DNA of 14,376 nucleotides from Amoeboradix gromovi (lineage: Eukaryota; Sanchytriomycota; Sanchytriomycetes; Sanchytriales; Sanchytriaceae), in NCBI GenBank assembly GCA_018985225.1, contig JADGIF010000211.1, forward strand, positions 1 to 14,376, read 5' to 3'. Positions 1 to 9,900 of this stretch are shown in pieces; the stretch's first letter is position 1, and the number at the start of each line of letters is the position of its first letter. A model generated the notes under the pieces. It was not told the origin of the DNA. It saw nothing but the letters and a program-made list of their open reading frames with translations, and ran no database searches. The translations under genes were made by a program, and so were the position numbers.

Positions 1-1563
<1,563 letters not shown>

Positions 1564-1564
1564 C

Positions 1565-1570
1565 AATAAA
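1565..1570 (+). terminator. Poly(A) signal AATAAA of NMNAT
   Basis: A canonical AATAAA starts one base after the NMNAT TGA. Cleavage would normally fall 10-30 nt further on, inside the 3' end of the convergent CSN1 gene. Confidence 0.6.
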
Positions 1571-1579
1571 ATTCTTATA

Positions 1580-1585
1580 TTTATT
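1580..1585 (-). terminator. Poly(A) signal AATAAA overlapping the CSN1 stop codon
   Basis: Read on the - strand, the last Gln codon, the TAA stop and the next base form CAATAAA, so the AATAAA hexamer contains the stop codon (1581-1583). The transcript would end within the convergent NMNAT gene. Confidence 0.5.
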
Positions 1586-2726
1586 GGTTCTTATTTCCTG
1601 ACTTTAATATGGTCAGTTGTGCTAGCGCGAGTACTTCATGTATATCTACTTGTGGTTTCTCTGTATATTTTTTGATTGTATCAGTTCTAGCATCAATTTT
1701 AGCAGCCAAAACTCCACTTGAAATCATCTGTTCCACATGGCTCGTCGGATCAGATTCACCAATTAATTCCCCAATAGTACTTAGCTTAAGTTCATCAAAT
1801 GCATCGAATACGCCCGTTATGGATAGTATTTTCAGTTTACCAATAAATCTATCACAATGATCACATGTGTAAAGGTCCATTCTTAGCTCATCAATCATAC
1901 ATTTAAATTGAATCATAGCATTTTTGTATCTTAGCTGAGTAACTAGATGCAACAAATCACGATAAACAGGTTCTAACTCAAGATATTCTCTAAAATTGTC
2001 ATTTTTACTCAGTTCAATCAGGGCCGGTCTATTCAGGGAGGAAATAGCACAAACGACGCCATATCGAGAAATGTCATTAATTGATAAAGCGCAAGCAATC
2101 ATAGGATTAGATGTATTGAAATTGACTTTGGAAAATGATTCAATTGCGGCTTCATATCTTCCTTTTATCATCATGCATAAGCCTAACATGGCTTGGAATT
2201 GATCATTATTGGCATCTTCTACAAGACCTTTTTGGCAAAAAGACTCTACAGATCCAAAATTCTTTAACATCCAGTTTACTTTTATTAAATGGAGGCAGAC
2301 TTCAACGATATGTTCTGAAGTTGCTGAATAGTCCTTGGATTTGATATAATTCTTCAACGCTTCACCATATTCACCGATATCAAAGAATAAATGACCCATA
2401 TCTAAATGAGACAATCTTATCTTTTCTTTTATACCATTGTTTTTATCCCGTAGCAACTCATCTTGAATCAGTTCATATTGATGCCTAGCTTCTTTGTTAG
2501 TTGACACACACCATTCATCATCCAGTAGTATACGGTGGCCTTGCTCTTTGATTATACCAGAAACGTATTTATACAGCGTAGTATTTCTAGTTGATTGTTT
2601 TATCTCTTTGAGTGCCGAATTTAGGCAATTGTAAGCTTCTTCTTCTACCTTTGTATTTTGTGCAATGAAAACAAGTTGTTGTACCTTTGCTAAACCTGTT
2701 TTTTGTGAAATATGTTCCAATTCCAT
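1581..2726 (-). CDS. CSN1: COP9 signalosome subunit 1 (PCI-domain protein)
   Basis: CSN1 (GPS1) is a scaffold subunit of the COP9 signalosome, which removes NEDD8 from cullins and so regulates cullin-RING ubiquitin ligases. The 381-residue product has an N-terminal helical-repeat region with LDMGHLFFDIGEYGEALKNY and HIVEVCLHLIKV, matching the CSN1 pattern [21 protein letters not shown] and HVINMCLNVIKV. A middle part has YGVVCAISSLNRPALIEL and FREYLELEPVYRDLLH (CSN1: YGGLCALATFDRQEL, FLELEPQVRD). The C-terminal PCI winged helix ends with GVLAAKIDARTDTIKKY. The close relative Rpn7 of the 26S proteasome lid was considered, but the LELEPxxRD block and the repeat wording favour CSN1. It is shorter than human CSN1 (about 470-490), mainly at the N-terminus. 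The ATG at 2726 is 32 bp from the divergent TAF7 start. Confidence 0.88.
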   Translation of the reverse strand: MELEHISQKTGLAKVQQLVFIAQNTKVEEEAYNCLNSALKEIKQSTRNTTLYKYVSGIIKEQGHRILLDDEWCVSTNKEARHQYELIQDELLRDKNNGIKEKIRLSHLDMGHLFFDIGEYGEALKNYIKSKDYSATSEHIVEVCLHLIKVNWMLKNFGSVESFCQKGLVEDANNDQFQAMLGLCMMIKGRYEAAIESFSKVNFNTSNPMIACALSINDISRYGVVCAISSLNRPALIELSKNDNFREYLELEPVYRDLLHLVTQLRYKNAMIQFKCMIDELRMDLYTCDHCDRFIGKLKILSITGVFDAFDELKLSTIGELIGESDPTSHVEQMISSGVLAAKIDARTDTIKKYTEKPQVDIHEVLALAQLTILKSGNKNQ

Positions 2727-2758
2727 TGTTTTGAAAATTACCAGTCTCCTAGCAAAAC
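2727..2758. promoter_or_regulatory. 32-bp divergent promoter between CSN1 and TAF7
   Basis: Only 32 bp separate the two divergent ATG codons, with no TATA box inside. Core promoter elements or start sites must lie here or within the neighbour's coding sequence. That it drives both genes is inferred from layout alone. Confidence 0.45.
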
Positions 2759-3664
2759 ATGGTAAAAATTACTATTCCTGTTGCAAACAAGAGCTCCAAA
2801 ACTAAGATTAAAATATCTTCTGATAATATCGAAGATGGCGCCAATATACCTACTGAGCGTCACTTGATATTAAGATTACCAGAGAGTATTGCTGACAACG
2901 TTCATCAGGATATCAACAATAAAAATTACGATGACATCAAAATGGAGTATTTGAATGACAAACAGGGAATATTTGTATATCAAACAATTGCTTATATATT
3001 TAAAACTGTTGATTTGCCCTGCATTTTAGAGGCTCAAAAGACCTTGGATCGTAAACAATTCTACAAAAGTGGTGACATATCCCAAATGATTTTAGTAGAT
3101 GCTACGCCTATCAATAACAAAAATGAACCTATCAATATTGAGGAAATTCGTGAAAATTTACCCAAATTAGAACGGAAAGAATATATATATCCCCACGGTT
3201 TAACTCCTCCACTGTATAATGCACGTAAACGAAGGTTTAGAAAGAGGACGCCTAAGCATGAAATAGAAACAATAGAAGAGCAGGTTAAAAAGCTGTTAGA
3301 AAGAGATGAAGAGGCTGATGATGTAAAATATGAAATTGTTCAAGATGAGGATGATGAGTTGAGTTTTGAGAACGAGCAACCATCCATGCTACTACAGGAA
3401 AATGCTCCTAGTGATGATGATAGCTTAGTAGCTGACATTGAGAGAGAATTACAACAGGAACATGATGATTCGGACATGGAAGAAATTGGTGAAGACATGG
3501 ACGATTTGAATGACGAGATACTTTTGATAAAGGAACAAATTAAAGTGAAGGAACAGCAGATCATTACTGCTCCTAATATGATAATCAAGCAGAAAATGCA
3601 GGAGTTACTAACGCGATACCAGTTAGATTTGGCTAAAAAGATGGAGGAATTAGGCGGGACGTAA
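2759..3664 (+). CDS. TAF7: Transcription initiation factor TFIID subunit 7
   Basis: TAF7 is a subunit of TFIID that contacts TAF1 and helps control promoter binding and the start of RNA polymerase II transcription. The 301-residue product carries the TAFII55 N-terminal domain at about residues 33-160: HLILRLPES, then VDLPCILEAQKTLD with FYKSGDISQMILV, then YIYPHGLTPPLYNARKRRFR. These match the human blocks ENQFILRLPP, VDLPCVIESLKTID, FYKTADICQMLV and NHGITLPLKNVRKRRFRK. After this come an acidic stretch (DEDDEL, DDDSLVADIERE) and a C-terminal predicted coiled coil rich in Glu, Lys and Gln. The length is between human (349) and shorter fungal forms. The first ATG is used. An AATAAA lies two bases after the stop, and the convergent RNase H2A gene ends 27 bp away. 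Confidence 0.95.
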   Translation: MVKITIPVANKSSKTKIKISSDNIEDGANIPTERHLILRLPESIADNVHQDINNKNYDDIKMEYLNDKQGIFVYQTIAYIFKTVDLPCILEAQKTLDRKQFYKSGDISQMILVDATPINNKNEPINIEEIRENLPKLERKEYIYPHGLTPPLYNARKRRFRKRTPKHEIETIEEQVKKLLERDEEADDVKYEIVQDEDDELSFENEQPSMLLQENAPSDDDSLVADIERELQQEHDDSDMEEIGEDMDDLNDEILLIKEQIKVKEQQIITAPNMIIKQKMQELLTRYQLDLAKKMEELGGT

Positions 3665-3666
3665 GC

Positions 3667-3672
3667 AATAAA
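3667..3672 (+). terminator. Poly(A) signal AATAAA of TAF7
   Basis: AATAAA starts two bases after the TAF7 TAA, inside the 27-bp spacer it shares with the RNase H2A 3' end. Confidence 0.6.
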
Positions 3673-3676
3673 CAGT

Positions 3677-3682
3677 TTTATT
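3677..3682 (-). terminator. Poly(A) signal AATAAA of the RNase H2A gene
   Basis: On the - strand AATAAA lies nine bases past the RNase H2A stop. With the TAF7 signal at 3667-3672, both convergent signals sit in one 27-bp spacer. Confidence 0.6.
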
Positions 3683-3691
3683 TAGTTTAAT

Positions 3692-4441
3692 TTAATATTT
3701 AAGCATATCTAAATTAATTGCACAAGCTTTTCTTGATTTGCCAAAGTTTAGTTTTAGCTGCCCTTTTTCTGGTTTCTTCTTTTTAATGGGTTCCTCATTT
3801 TCAAATATAATTCCAAGAGCTTTGGTCCGATCTTTGCAAGTTTGCCAACTAAACCTGACATTATTTTTGTAAGCAAATATTGGATGAATTGTTTTTAAAT
3901 ATTTAATAGTATAAGGGTCCCCAGGATATCCACTTCCCATTCCTACCCCAATTAAGGAGTCCCGGTGTACCTTGGCGCAAATAGAAGCACCCATTACAGA
4001 TTTATATTTTGTGTCAGCCTTGGACTCTACCACTATTCTATGATTACATATATTTTCCAATCTAATTTGATGATGTTTGGCATGTCCTAGAGTGTCAACG
4101 TAAACACATTCGATACTTAAATGTTTGATTCTGTTTAACAGCAAAGCAGTTGCTTCTAAGGCTATTTCATTTAAACTAACTCCAAGAAGCATGTGCTCAC
4201 TAATGTAGGTAGCTGGGATACTCACTATGAAGTAGTTGATTTTCAAATCCCTTAGTATTTGTTCTCTTAATTCCGCAGTCAATTGTTTAGAATCATTTGT
4301 GTAATCTGGCCATTCGTATCCAATAGGTTCTAATGCCAAACAATAAACCATATCACCCAAAACAGGACCTCTTCCGGCCTCGTCTATTCCTGCAATGAAT
4401 GTTTGTTTTAAATCGCAATTCAAAAATTCTTGTATCTGCAT
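3692..4441 (-). CDS. RNASEH2A: Ribonuclease H2 catalytic subunit A
   Basis: This is the catalytic subunit of nuclear RNase H2, which cuts RNA in RNA-DNA hybrids and starts removal of single ribonucleotides left in DNA. The 249-residue product has the type-2 RNase H motifs in order: GIDEAGRGPVLG (Asp20, Glu21), NDSKQL (49-54), YVDTLG (Asp116), ESKADTKY (Asp142), ASICAKVHRD (152-161) and GSGYPGDPYT (169-178, Tyr172 being the conserved ribonucleotide-sensing tyrosine). These give the expected D-E-D-D catalytic set. The C-terminus is Lys-rich and ends with a GQLKLNFG stretch that only weakly recalls a PCNA-interacting peptide. The length fits the family (about 300 in human and yeast, slightly shorter here). 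Its 5' side borders the 436-bp hairpin-rich spacer, which presumably holds its promoter. Confidence 0.95.
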   Translation of the reverse strand: MQIQEFLNCDLKQTFIAGIDEAGRGPVLGDMVYCLALEPIGYEWPDYTNDSKQLTAELREQILRDLKINYFIVSIPATYISEHMLLGVSLNEIALEATALLLNRIKHLSIECVYVDTLGHAKHHQIRLENICNHRIVVESKADTKYKSVMGASICAKVHRDSLIGVGMGSGYPGDPYTIKYLKTIHPIFAYKNNVRFSWQTCKDRTKALGIIFENEEPIKKKKPEKGQLKLNFGKSRKACAINLDMLKY

Positions 4442-4511
4442 ATCTCCTCGTTAAAAGTCCTGATTTAAGCGAAAATCAAGAATTTTCAAATATAGACTAA
4501 AAATGCTATTC

Positions 4512-4879
4512 GATCTGTTGTAATGATAGCTCAGGCTTTCACCACCCTGGAGTGGGATTGAATGAGAAAGCATGTGCATAAGTATAGTTTCTCGCTGCAC
4601 TTAGTCTACTTATACACCCAATCTCTTTAGATTTTGGGTGCCTGGGAGGCCTTGGAAAGAGTGCTTATCGTCGTTTAATAGCATGCTCTTGTTTACTGGA
4701 TGTGCTATCGCAATTGATGGTAAACGAAATTGTCGAGTTTTTACACAGCTAAGGTCTAAACGACAGCATATTGGAGTGGTGTAGCTCATTCAAGTACGAT
4801 AAATGGTTTATCCAGTTAAAATCGATAGCTGTTTAATTAGTGGTCAAAAATAATATTTACTATATGACTTCAACAGATC
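4512..4879. ncRNA. Hairpin-rich spacer, candidate structured RNA of unknown family
   Basis: This 436-bp gap is long for this genome and no coding frame fits it. It packs several perfect short stems, written for the + strand: GCTTTC 4535-4540 with GAAAGC 4566-4571, enclosing CCAC 4542-4545 with GTGG 4552-4555; ATAAGTA 4578-4584 with TACTTAT 4607-4613; CACCCAA 4615-4621 with TTGGGTG 4634-4640; AAGAG 4657-4661 with CTCTT 4686-4690; GTTTAC 4691-4696 with GTAAAC 4720-4725; and GATAAA 4798-4803 with TTTATC 4807-4812. GATCTGTTG (4512-4520) can pair with CAACAGATC (4871-4879) and close the whole unit. I found no clear match to snRNA, SRP, RNase P or MRP signatures, and the strand is unknown. Some stems are expected by chance, so this is a candidate only. 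It also contains the UBC6 3' flank and the RNase H2A promoter. Confidence 0.35.
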
Positions 4880-5503
4880 AGTAGTACAAAATTGCCAAAA
4901 GAATTGGTATAGCTATGAAAATTAAAACTCGAATCAATTTAGTGGCAAATAGTCCACCATCTAGCTCTTCCTCTACTGTATTTTGTAACAAGTCTATCTT
5001 CGCATACTCTATATTCACCCTCTCCGGATAGTTTTCAATAAATAAGTTAAAATCCCTATTCCAAGTCCACGATTCCTTAGCTTTGGCTACTTTATACTCT
5101 TTTGATGTGTTCATTGTGCCAGTACCAGTCTCATCTCCTGTCATATAGGACACCAGTCCCACTAACATGGATGATATGGTCCACATCGGATTCCACGATC
5201 TAAGTCAATACGGAAATACTCTTTATGAAAGCCAGTCATCGACATACATATTTTATCGCCAGGTTTAAATCTACCTGTTGGAGTAAATACTTTAAAATGA
5301 GGTGGGGCAAACGGGTAGTTCTTTTCAAATAATATCACTCCAAGATATTCTCCTCCTTCATAAGGTGTGTTCTTGGGACCCAGTATTATGAAATACCATT
5401 TTAGCAAATTGTTTTCCATCGGTCTCACTAGTATATTTTCTATTGGGTTCTTTTCAATTGATAGCAATTCTTTGTTAAGTCTGACGGTGCTTGCTTTCCC
5501 CAT
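4878..5503 (-). CDS. UBC6: Ubc6-type tail-anchored ubiquitin-conjugating enzyme E2 (UBE2J family), one 20-nt intron
   Basis: Ubc6 is an ER-membrane E2 that passes ubiquitin to proteins being degraded by ERAD. Exon 1 is 5503-5220 and exon 2 is 5199-4878; splicing out 5219-5200 gives 201 residues. The UBC core covers about 4-130: LVRPMENNLLKWYFIILGP, TPYEGGEYLG, then KICMSMTGFHKESWNPMW with the catalytic Cys86 (Cys87 in yeast) in the non-canonical setting typical of Ubc6, followed by VGLVSYMTGDE. A single hydrophobic segment at about 179-201 ends the protein and is the tail anchor. The intron lies just after the HKE of that block. I chose the ATG at 5503; the frame runs further upstream but without another ATG. 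The region after the core (130-178) is shorter than in yeast (250 residues). Confidence 0.95.
5200..5219 (-). other. 20-nt spliceosomal intron in UBC6
   Basis: Read on the - strand, GTATTTCCGTATTGACTTAG lies in phase 2. Its removal joins ...HKE to SWNPMW and restores the conserved Ubc6 stretch after the catalytic Cys. TTGAC is the likely branch-point motif, two bases before the final AG. Unspliced, the frame drifts to a nonsense tail and stops. Confidence 0.9.
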
Positions 5504-6283
5504 GTGAGACAGATTTTTGGGAAATGGCCTCAAATATGAGTTGGGGACTCTCCCTGCGAGATTGTCTCATAACAGCTGCCAATTTAAGCCCTTCGTTTCC
5601 AAGTTGGTTTTTACGCTTATTCCAATAACCATGTACATTGTTTCCTGCGTTACTAGTAGCGCTGTTCTGATCAGATTATGCAGAAGTTCAAGAGTCGCTG
5701 ATCGGCTTTCAGTTGAGCACTGCTGAGCATCTGTTGACATAAGTGTTAGCGCTATACGTCAGTAAATAATTTTCTCACATTTTGTTCTTCGTCATTCTCG
5801 TCTTTTTGAGGCAATCATTATCTTTACTGGGTGCGGCTCAACAAATATACTGATGCCGATCATTTACCTTATTCAGTGATATCATAACCGTAAAAGAGAC
5901 AAGAACTGCTGCTGTATAAATACGATAATTTTACTATTGTATAAGTAAATAAGTGGGATTAGATTTAATCTATCAAATACCTGCAGGAAGTTCAATCAAG
6001 TCCCAGTCTGCCATTTTACAAAGTTTGTCATATGGTCTCTACAAAAACTAGTTTAAGTTTCTAAATAAACATCTCAAAAGGTAGTGCAACTCACATAGAA
6101 ATTTTACGGTAATAATCTGACTAGTTATGTGTAATCGGGTTTTGGATATATAATAGCTCAATACTATTTTTATTTTGTTATCCAATTTTACTCCTAATCT
6201 ACCTACAAAAAGCAAGCCTCGTCTATCCCAGTAGCCAAATCGAGACATATTATTTACTGTTTCTTGTTCATATTAAATTACTA
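5504..6283. other. 780-bp spacer between UBC6 and ArfGAP, no confident gene
   Basis: This is the longest interior gap in an otherwise tightly packed window. It must hold the UBC6 promoter and the ArfGAP 3' flank. I see a doubtful 57-codon ORF (5567-5740, - strand), a TATAAATA on the + strand at 5915-5922, a 10-bp palindrome AAACTAGTTT at 6045-6054, and a 66-codon - strand frame (6048-6248) with no recognisable homology. No AATAAA follows the ArfGAP stop. Given the tiny introns of this genome, a multi-exon small gene or an ncRNA could be hidden here, but I could not assemble one. Confidence 0.4.
5567..5740 (-). CDS. Possible small protein of 57 residues (doubtful)
   Basis: An ATG-to-TGA frame of 58 codons reads MSTDAQQCSTESRSATLELL followed by a hydrophobic helix-like stretch (HNLIRTALLVTQ, MYMVIGISV) and ends NWQLL. 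The mix of residues looks protein-like, and a gene ending 63 bp upstream of the UBC6 start would suit the local spacing. Against it, there is no recognised family, no poly(A) hexamer follows, and frames on the opposite strand are also open. I compared it with small helical proteins such as MOZART1 and DASH subunits and found no convincing match. It may be chance. Confidence 0.2.
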   Translation of the reverse strand: MSTDAQQCSTESRSATLELLHNLIRTALLVTQETMYMVIGISVKTNLETKGLNWQLL

Positions 6284-6895
6284 TCATTTCTTTTCCATTT
6301 CTTCCTCGCTATTGAACCAGTCGTATAATTTCTTTACAGATTGCTGAGTGTAAGGGCTTTGTTGTATAGATTCGAATGTAGATGACACTGTATTGTATAC
6401 TTGTGAGGAAACTGAAGTCACAAAACCATTTACAGAGTCAGTAAGATTGCTAGAACTCAAATTCTGATTATGAAAGCTGTTCATATCTCTTGGCTTTATC
6501 ACTGGTTTTTTTGGTACCACTATGTTACTTTTGTTAAATTGCGTACCCTTCAGTTTGCAAGTCAGTCGTTCTTTGTACTCACTTGCAATTTCCGTGTAGT
6601 ACCTGTCTTGTATAACAACATCGAAAAATTCTTTGCCAACAAATTCCTGAAATCTTCTATTACCTCCCATCTCCATTCTCTGATATTGTAATTCAGTCCA
6701 GTTGTCAAGATTTAGTGATCTTACAAAACTTACATGTACTCCCATGCCTCTATGAATCCCACTACATGTTAAACATATGTATATCCCAAAATCCAAACTC
6801 GCCCACGACGGCATCGGTTGCTTGCAATCACAGCATCTCATGTTCTCATCATCTGTATCCTGCAGTTCGTGTATTTTTACTTTGTAATCTTCCAT
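6284..6895 (-). CDS. Arf GTPase-activating protein, ARFGAP1/Gcs1 type
   Basis: ArfGAPs switch off Arf GTPases by stimulating GTP hydrolysis, controlling COPI and other vesicle traffic at the Golgi. The 203-residue product has the ArfGAP zinc finger CxxC-x16-CxxC at Cys21, Cys24, Cys41 and Cys44, then GIHRGMGVHVSFVRSLNLD with Arg49 in the place of the catalytic arginine finger, then MEMGGNRRFQEF as in ARFGAP1/Gcs1. The GAP domain ends near residue 115. The tail is Ser/Thr/Asn/Gln-rich with TVSSTFESIQQSPY near the end, possibly a lipid-packing amphipathic segment (inference). It is clearly shorter than yeast Gcs1 (352) or human ARFGAP1 (406). The start ATG is 41 bp downstream of the POM152 stop on the same strand. 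It could equally be named after Gcs1 or ARFGAP1; the finer subfamily is not certain. Confidence 0.93.
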   Translation of the reverse strand: MEDYKVKIHELQDTDDENMRCCDCKQPMPSWASLDFGIYICLTCSGIHRGMGVHVSFVRSLNLDNWTELQYQRMEMGGNRRFQEFVGKEFFDVVIQDRYYTEIASEYKERLTCKLKGTQFNKSNIVVPKKPVIKPRDMNSFHNQNLSSSNLTDSVNGFVTSVSSQVYNTVSSTFESIQQSPYTQQSVKKLYDWFNSEEEMEKK

Positions 6896-6931
6896 TCACT
6901 CTTTGATTCGTTTCAAGTTATTTAAAAACAT

Positions 6932-6941
6932 TTTATTTATT
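6932..6941 (-). terminator. Tandem AATAAA hexamers overlapping the POM152 stop
   Basis: On the - strand AAATAAATAAAA contains two overlapping AATAAA hexamers (6941-6936 and 6937-6932). The first contains the TAA stop at 6939-6937. The ArfGAP start follows 41 bp after the stop. Confidence 0.5.
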
Positions 6942-9900
6942 TATGACGATGGTTCGGTTGTGTGTATTGACAGTATTTATCCTTAACATCTAAGATCTTA
7001 TATATTCCTTGCCTGCCAGTTGTCAGCCTATATTCATGATCTTTTATTCCACTTACGTGTCTTACTTCATTATTCCCTTTATCATCTAGTCTTGACCAGC
7101 TAAATTCAAACGGTGCGACTCCAAACAACTTCAGCACTAATTCAGCCACTTCTCCCTCAAATATGTTAACGGACTCCAATTCATTCTTTCCAAATAAAGC
7201 GCCTGGCAGCGCATGTATCTTGTAGTGTGGCGAATTATTCAAATCATTAACATTGTATTTGCTGCAGCATCCATTCAGCTGGCACGCTTTCGAAATTACT
7301 AATAATCCCTATGTTAGAACAAAAATACTGGTTCATCTGCTAGCATCTGTAATGGCTCATTTTCCGTTATTTTAAATGTATTTGTTATATATTCAGTAGA
7401 CAATGATGCCCCGTTTCCCCATTCTGTAGATTTATCCGTATTTAGCAACAGTGGATAAAATTGGGTAGTTATCTCAAATTTGTTAATTCCTTCAATATTG
7501 AACGATATTACAGAGTTAGCACACACATCTGGTTTGCTGATGATTCCGATTTCAGGAGACTGATTTATCATTATCGTCGCTACATCGTTTGTTAATAAAC
7601 TGCATTTAAATTTGTTAGCGATTCTGGTCATATACAACTTGTACACTCCACTGGTTGTATGATCTAACTCTACGTTGCTAGTTTTTGTATAATTCACTTG
7701 ATACTCTTTTACATTTCCTATCCCATCGACTAGTTTGTAGTCAACGGTTAAAGGTTCATTAATTACTACTTGCAAATCCAATTTATCACTCATACACTGT
7801 TCTATGGTATCTTTATTGAAGTGAGCTGTAGGACTGCCTATTACTTTGTATTCAATGATCTTGTTGATGTTTATATCGCTATAATGAACATCACCAATTG
7901 ATGTTATATGAACCTTGTAAATGCCTGCATCAGTGTTGTAGTTTAACAAATAAATTGCATCTCTTGTGCGTTGCTCTTGAACGTTTAGCAGTTTATTATC
8001 TTTAAAAGTCTTTATTATCAACTTGAATATACCAGATCCATTTAACTCTAGTTTAATGGTATCTAATGTAGATTGACAAATTATATTACTGTAATCATGT
8101 ACAGTTACGCTCGGTTTAGTGTAATAATCGACGCTTACTACTAGATCACTAGGAACAGTACCGGCACAGTACTTGTCATTTGCACTAACCAGTTCATAAG
8201 TGCCGCTCTCGCTGACCATTATATGGCTAGAATGACTGTTGATGTTGGTAATCGTTTTAATGACATTGTTGTGTTTCAGCTGCACTGAGAATGGTTGAAT
8301 GGCTGTACTGCTGAATATGATTGGAATCTCAATTGTAGAGCCCTCTGGCATCAATATATTGGATGGGCTATCAAATTCCACCCAAGGATTAGTGTTAACA
8401 ACGTTGACTAGCAATTTATCATCCAAATTTAAGGTACATTGGTTGACATCAGTAATTGTAGCTAGTTCATAGCTATATTGACCAACGTTTGACAGATTCA
8501 GCTCAAATTGGTAAGGTGAAATAATCTTAGATAATAGAATTTGCCTGGTAATCAAATCATGATTACTAACTACATTCATGGTTATACTCCATGGTGATTG
8601 ACCAGTAGCTATAATCGGGATAGCCGTGGGTGTGTTAACACAAACAGTGATAGAATTAGACTCGAAGTGAGCTTTGGACAATGGATTAGACTGGATTGTA
8701 AAAGATTGGTTTATATCAATTGATGGGTAAACAGCATCGCTAAAAGATTTCATAGTGTATGTATATAGTCCAGTAGTAGTGGGCTCTAACTTTATAGATT
8801 TACGGTATTTGGTAATTGTCATACTATGCTGTGTCGTTTTATCATTCACTGATTCTGTATAGTAAAGAGTGAATGGTAGAATACCCGTAAATGAAGTGTT
8901 AAGATCAAGTGCAGTTTGACCAAAGCATGCATCTTTGATTGGATTTGGGGTAAACAACACACTTGGTGGAGGCTGGAGAGTAATCGGTAGTTGGTTAGGT
9001 AGCTGCACTTTCCCACTGCAATGCATGTCATTTATACTGTTTAATGACAGCGTTCCTGGAGTCTTAATTGGAATGCTGATGAATTTAGACTCAGAATCAA
9101 TAACTTGCGATTTATCATTGATGGAATAGCTTACAGAGAATGGAGGTGAACCCGTAGCCTGCAGTTGTATAATCAACGGGTCTGACTGATTAATTCGTAG
9201 CAAAGTAGGATTATTCGGCTTGAATGATAACAAAGGTAATGGATGGATAATTAATTGAGAAGAAGGTCCTAAATGACCACGGTGATACCTAATAGAATTG
9301 TTGTGTGAATCGGTTAAAGAATCTAGATTAATACTCAGAGCGGACGGAATTGTGGTGTCAATTGGTATCGAAGTAGATTGATTGTAAACTAGTTGCTTAT
9401 TACCTGACAAAGTAGTACCAGACAGCAATTCATTGTTGATAAACAAGGAATACTTGACTGGATGAGCACCATTTATATCAAGATTGAATGACGCAGGACT
9501 ATTTTGACACAAATATTTCTGAGGCTTTATAATGGCGACTGGGCAAGGAACCATAACAGTGGAGTTAGACTTGCCTTTGAGATTGAGTCTGTCAATGATA
9601 TCTATATTAAATAGACCATAATCGAACGAGCTATTTAGCGGAAGATCAAATTGGTTTTGGATGTTGTGATATTTAAGAGTCTTGATGGGTAAATTGGAAG
9701 ACTTATTAATGGCTTGATGGTTAATAGATATGTTTACATTCCATGGACCATGACCGTTGATGTTTACAGACAGCATGCCGCATTTCTTAGTCAAAACAGC
9801 AAAACTAGGTGAATGGAGAGTAACGAGGTACTCACCATGAATATTTCCGTAAAATGAAGTAGGGTTCGAGTTGGATACTAGCTGGCCACGAGGGTTATAA

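Noticed and set aside
3692-4441. PCNA-interacting peptide at the RNase H2A C-terminus (GQLKLNFG)
   Set aside because: The aromatic residue is at the wrong position for Qxx(L/I/M)xx(F/Y)(F/Y).
5567-5740. Short ORF as MOZART1 or a DASH subunit
   Set aside because: The helix pattern and a GLN near the end loosely suggested Mzt1, but spacing is wrong and no plausible splice fixes it.
5830-5940. U4- or U5-like snRNA on the - strand (TCGGCATCAGTATATTTG, CTTTTACGG)
   Set aside because: The Sm-like and loop-like matches are short, and the conserved 5' domains of U4 or U5 are not found at the expected positions.
6048-6248. 66-codon - strand ORF starting MSRFGYWDRRGLLFVGRLG, with an RNP2-like LLFVGRL
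   Set aside because: No RRM continues downstream in any frame or after plausible miniature splicing, and the rest is AT-rich filler, so the motif is probably chance.
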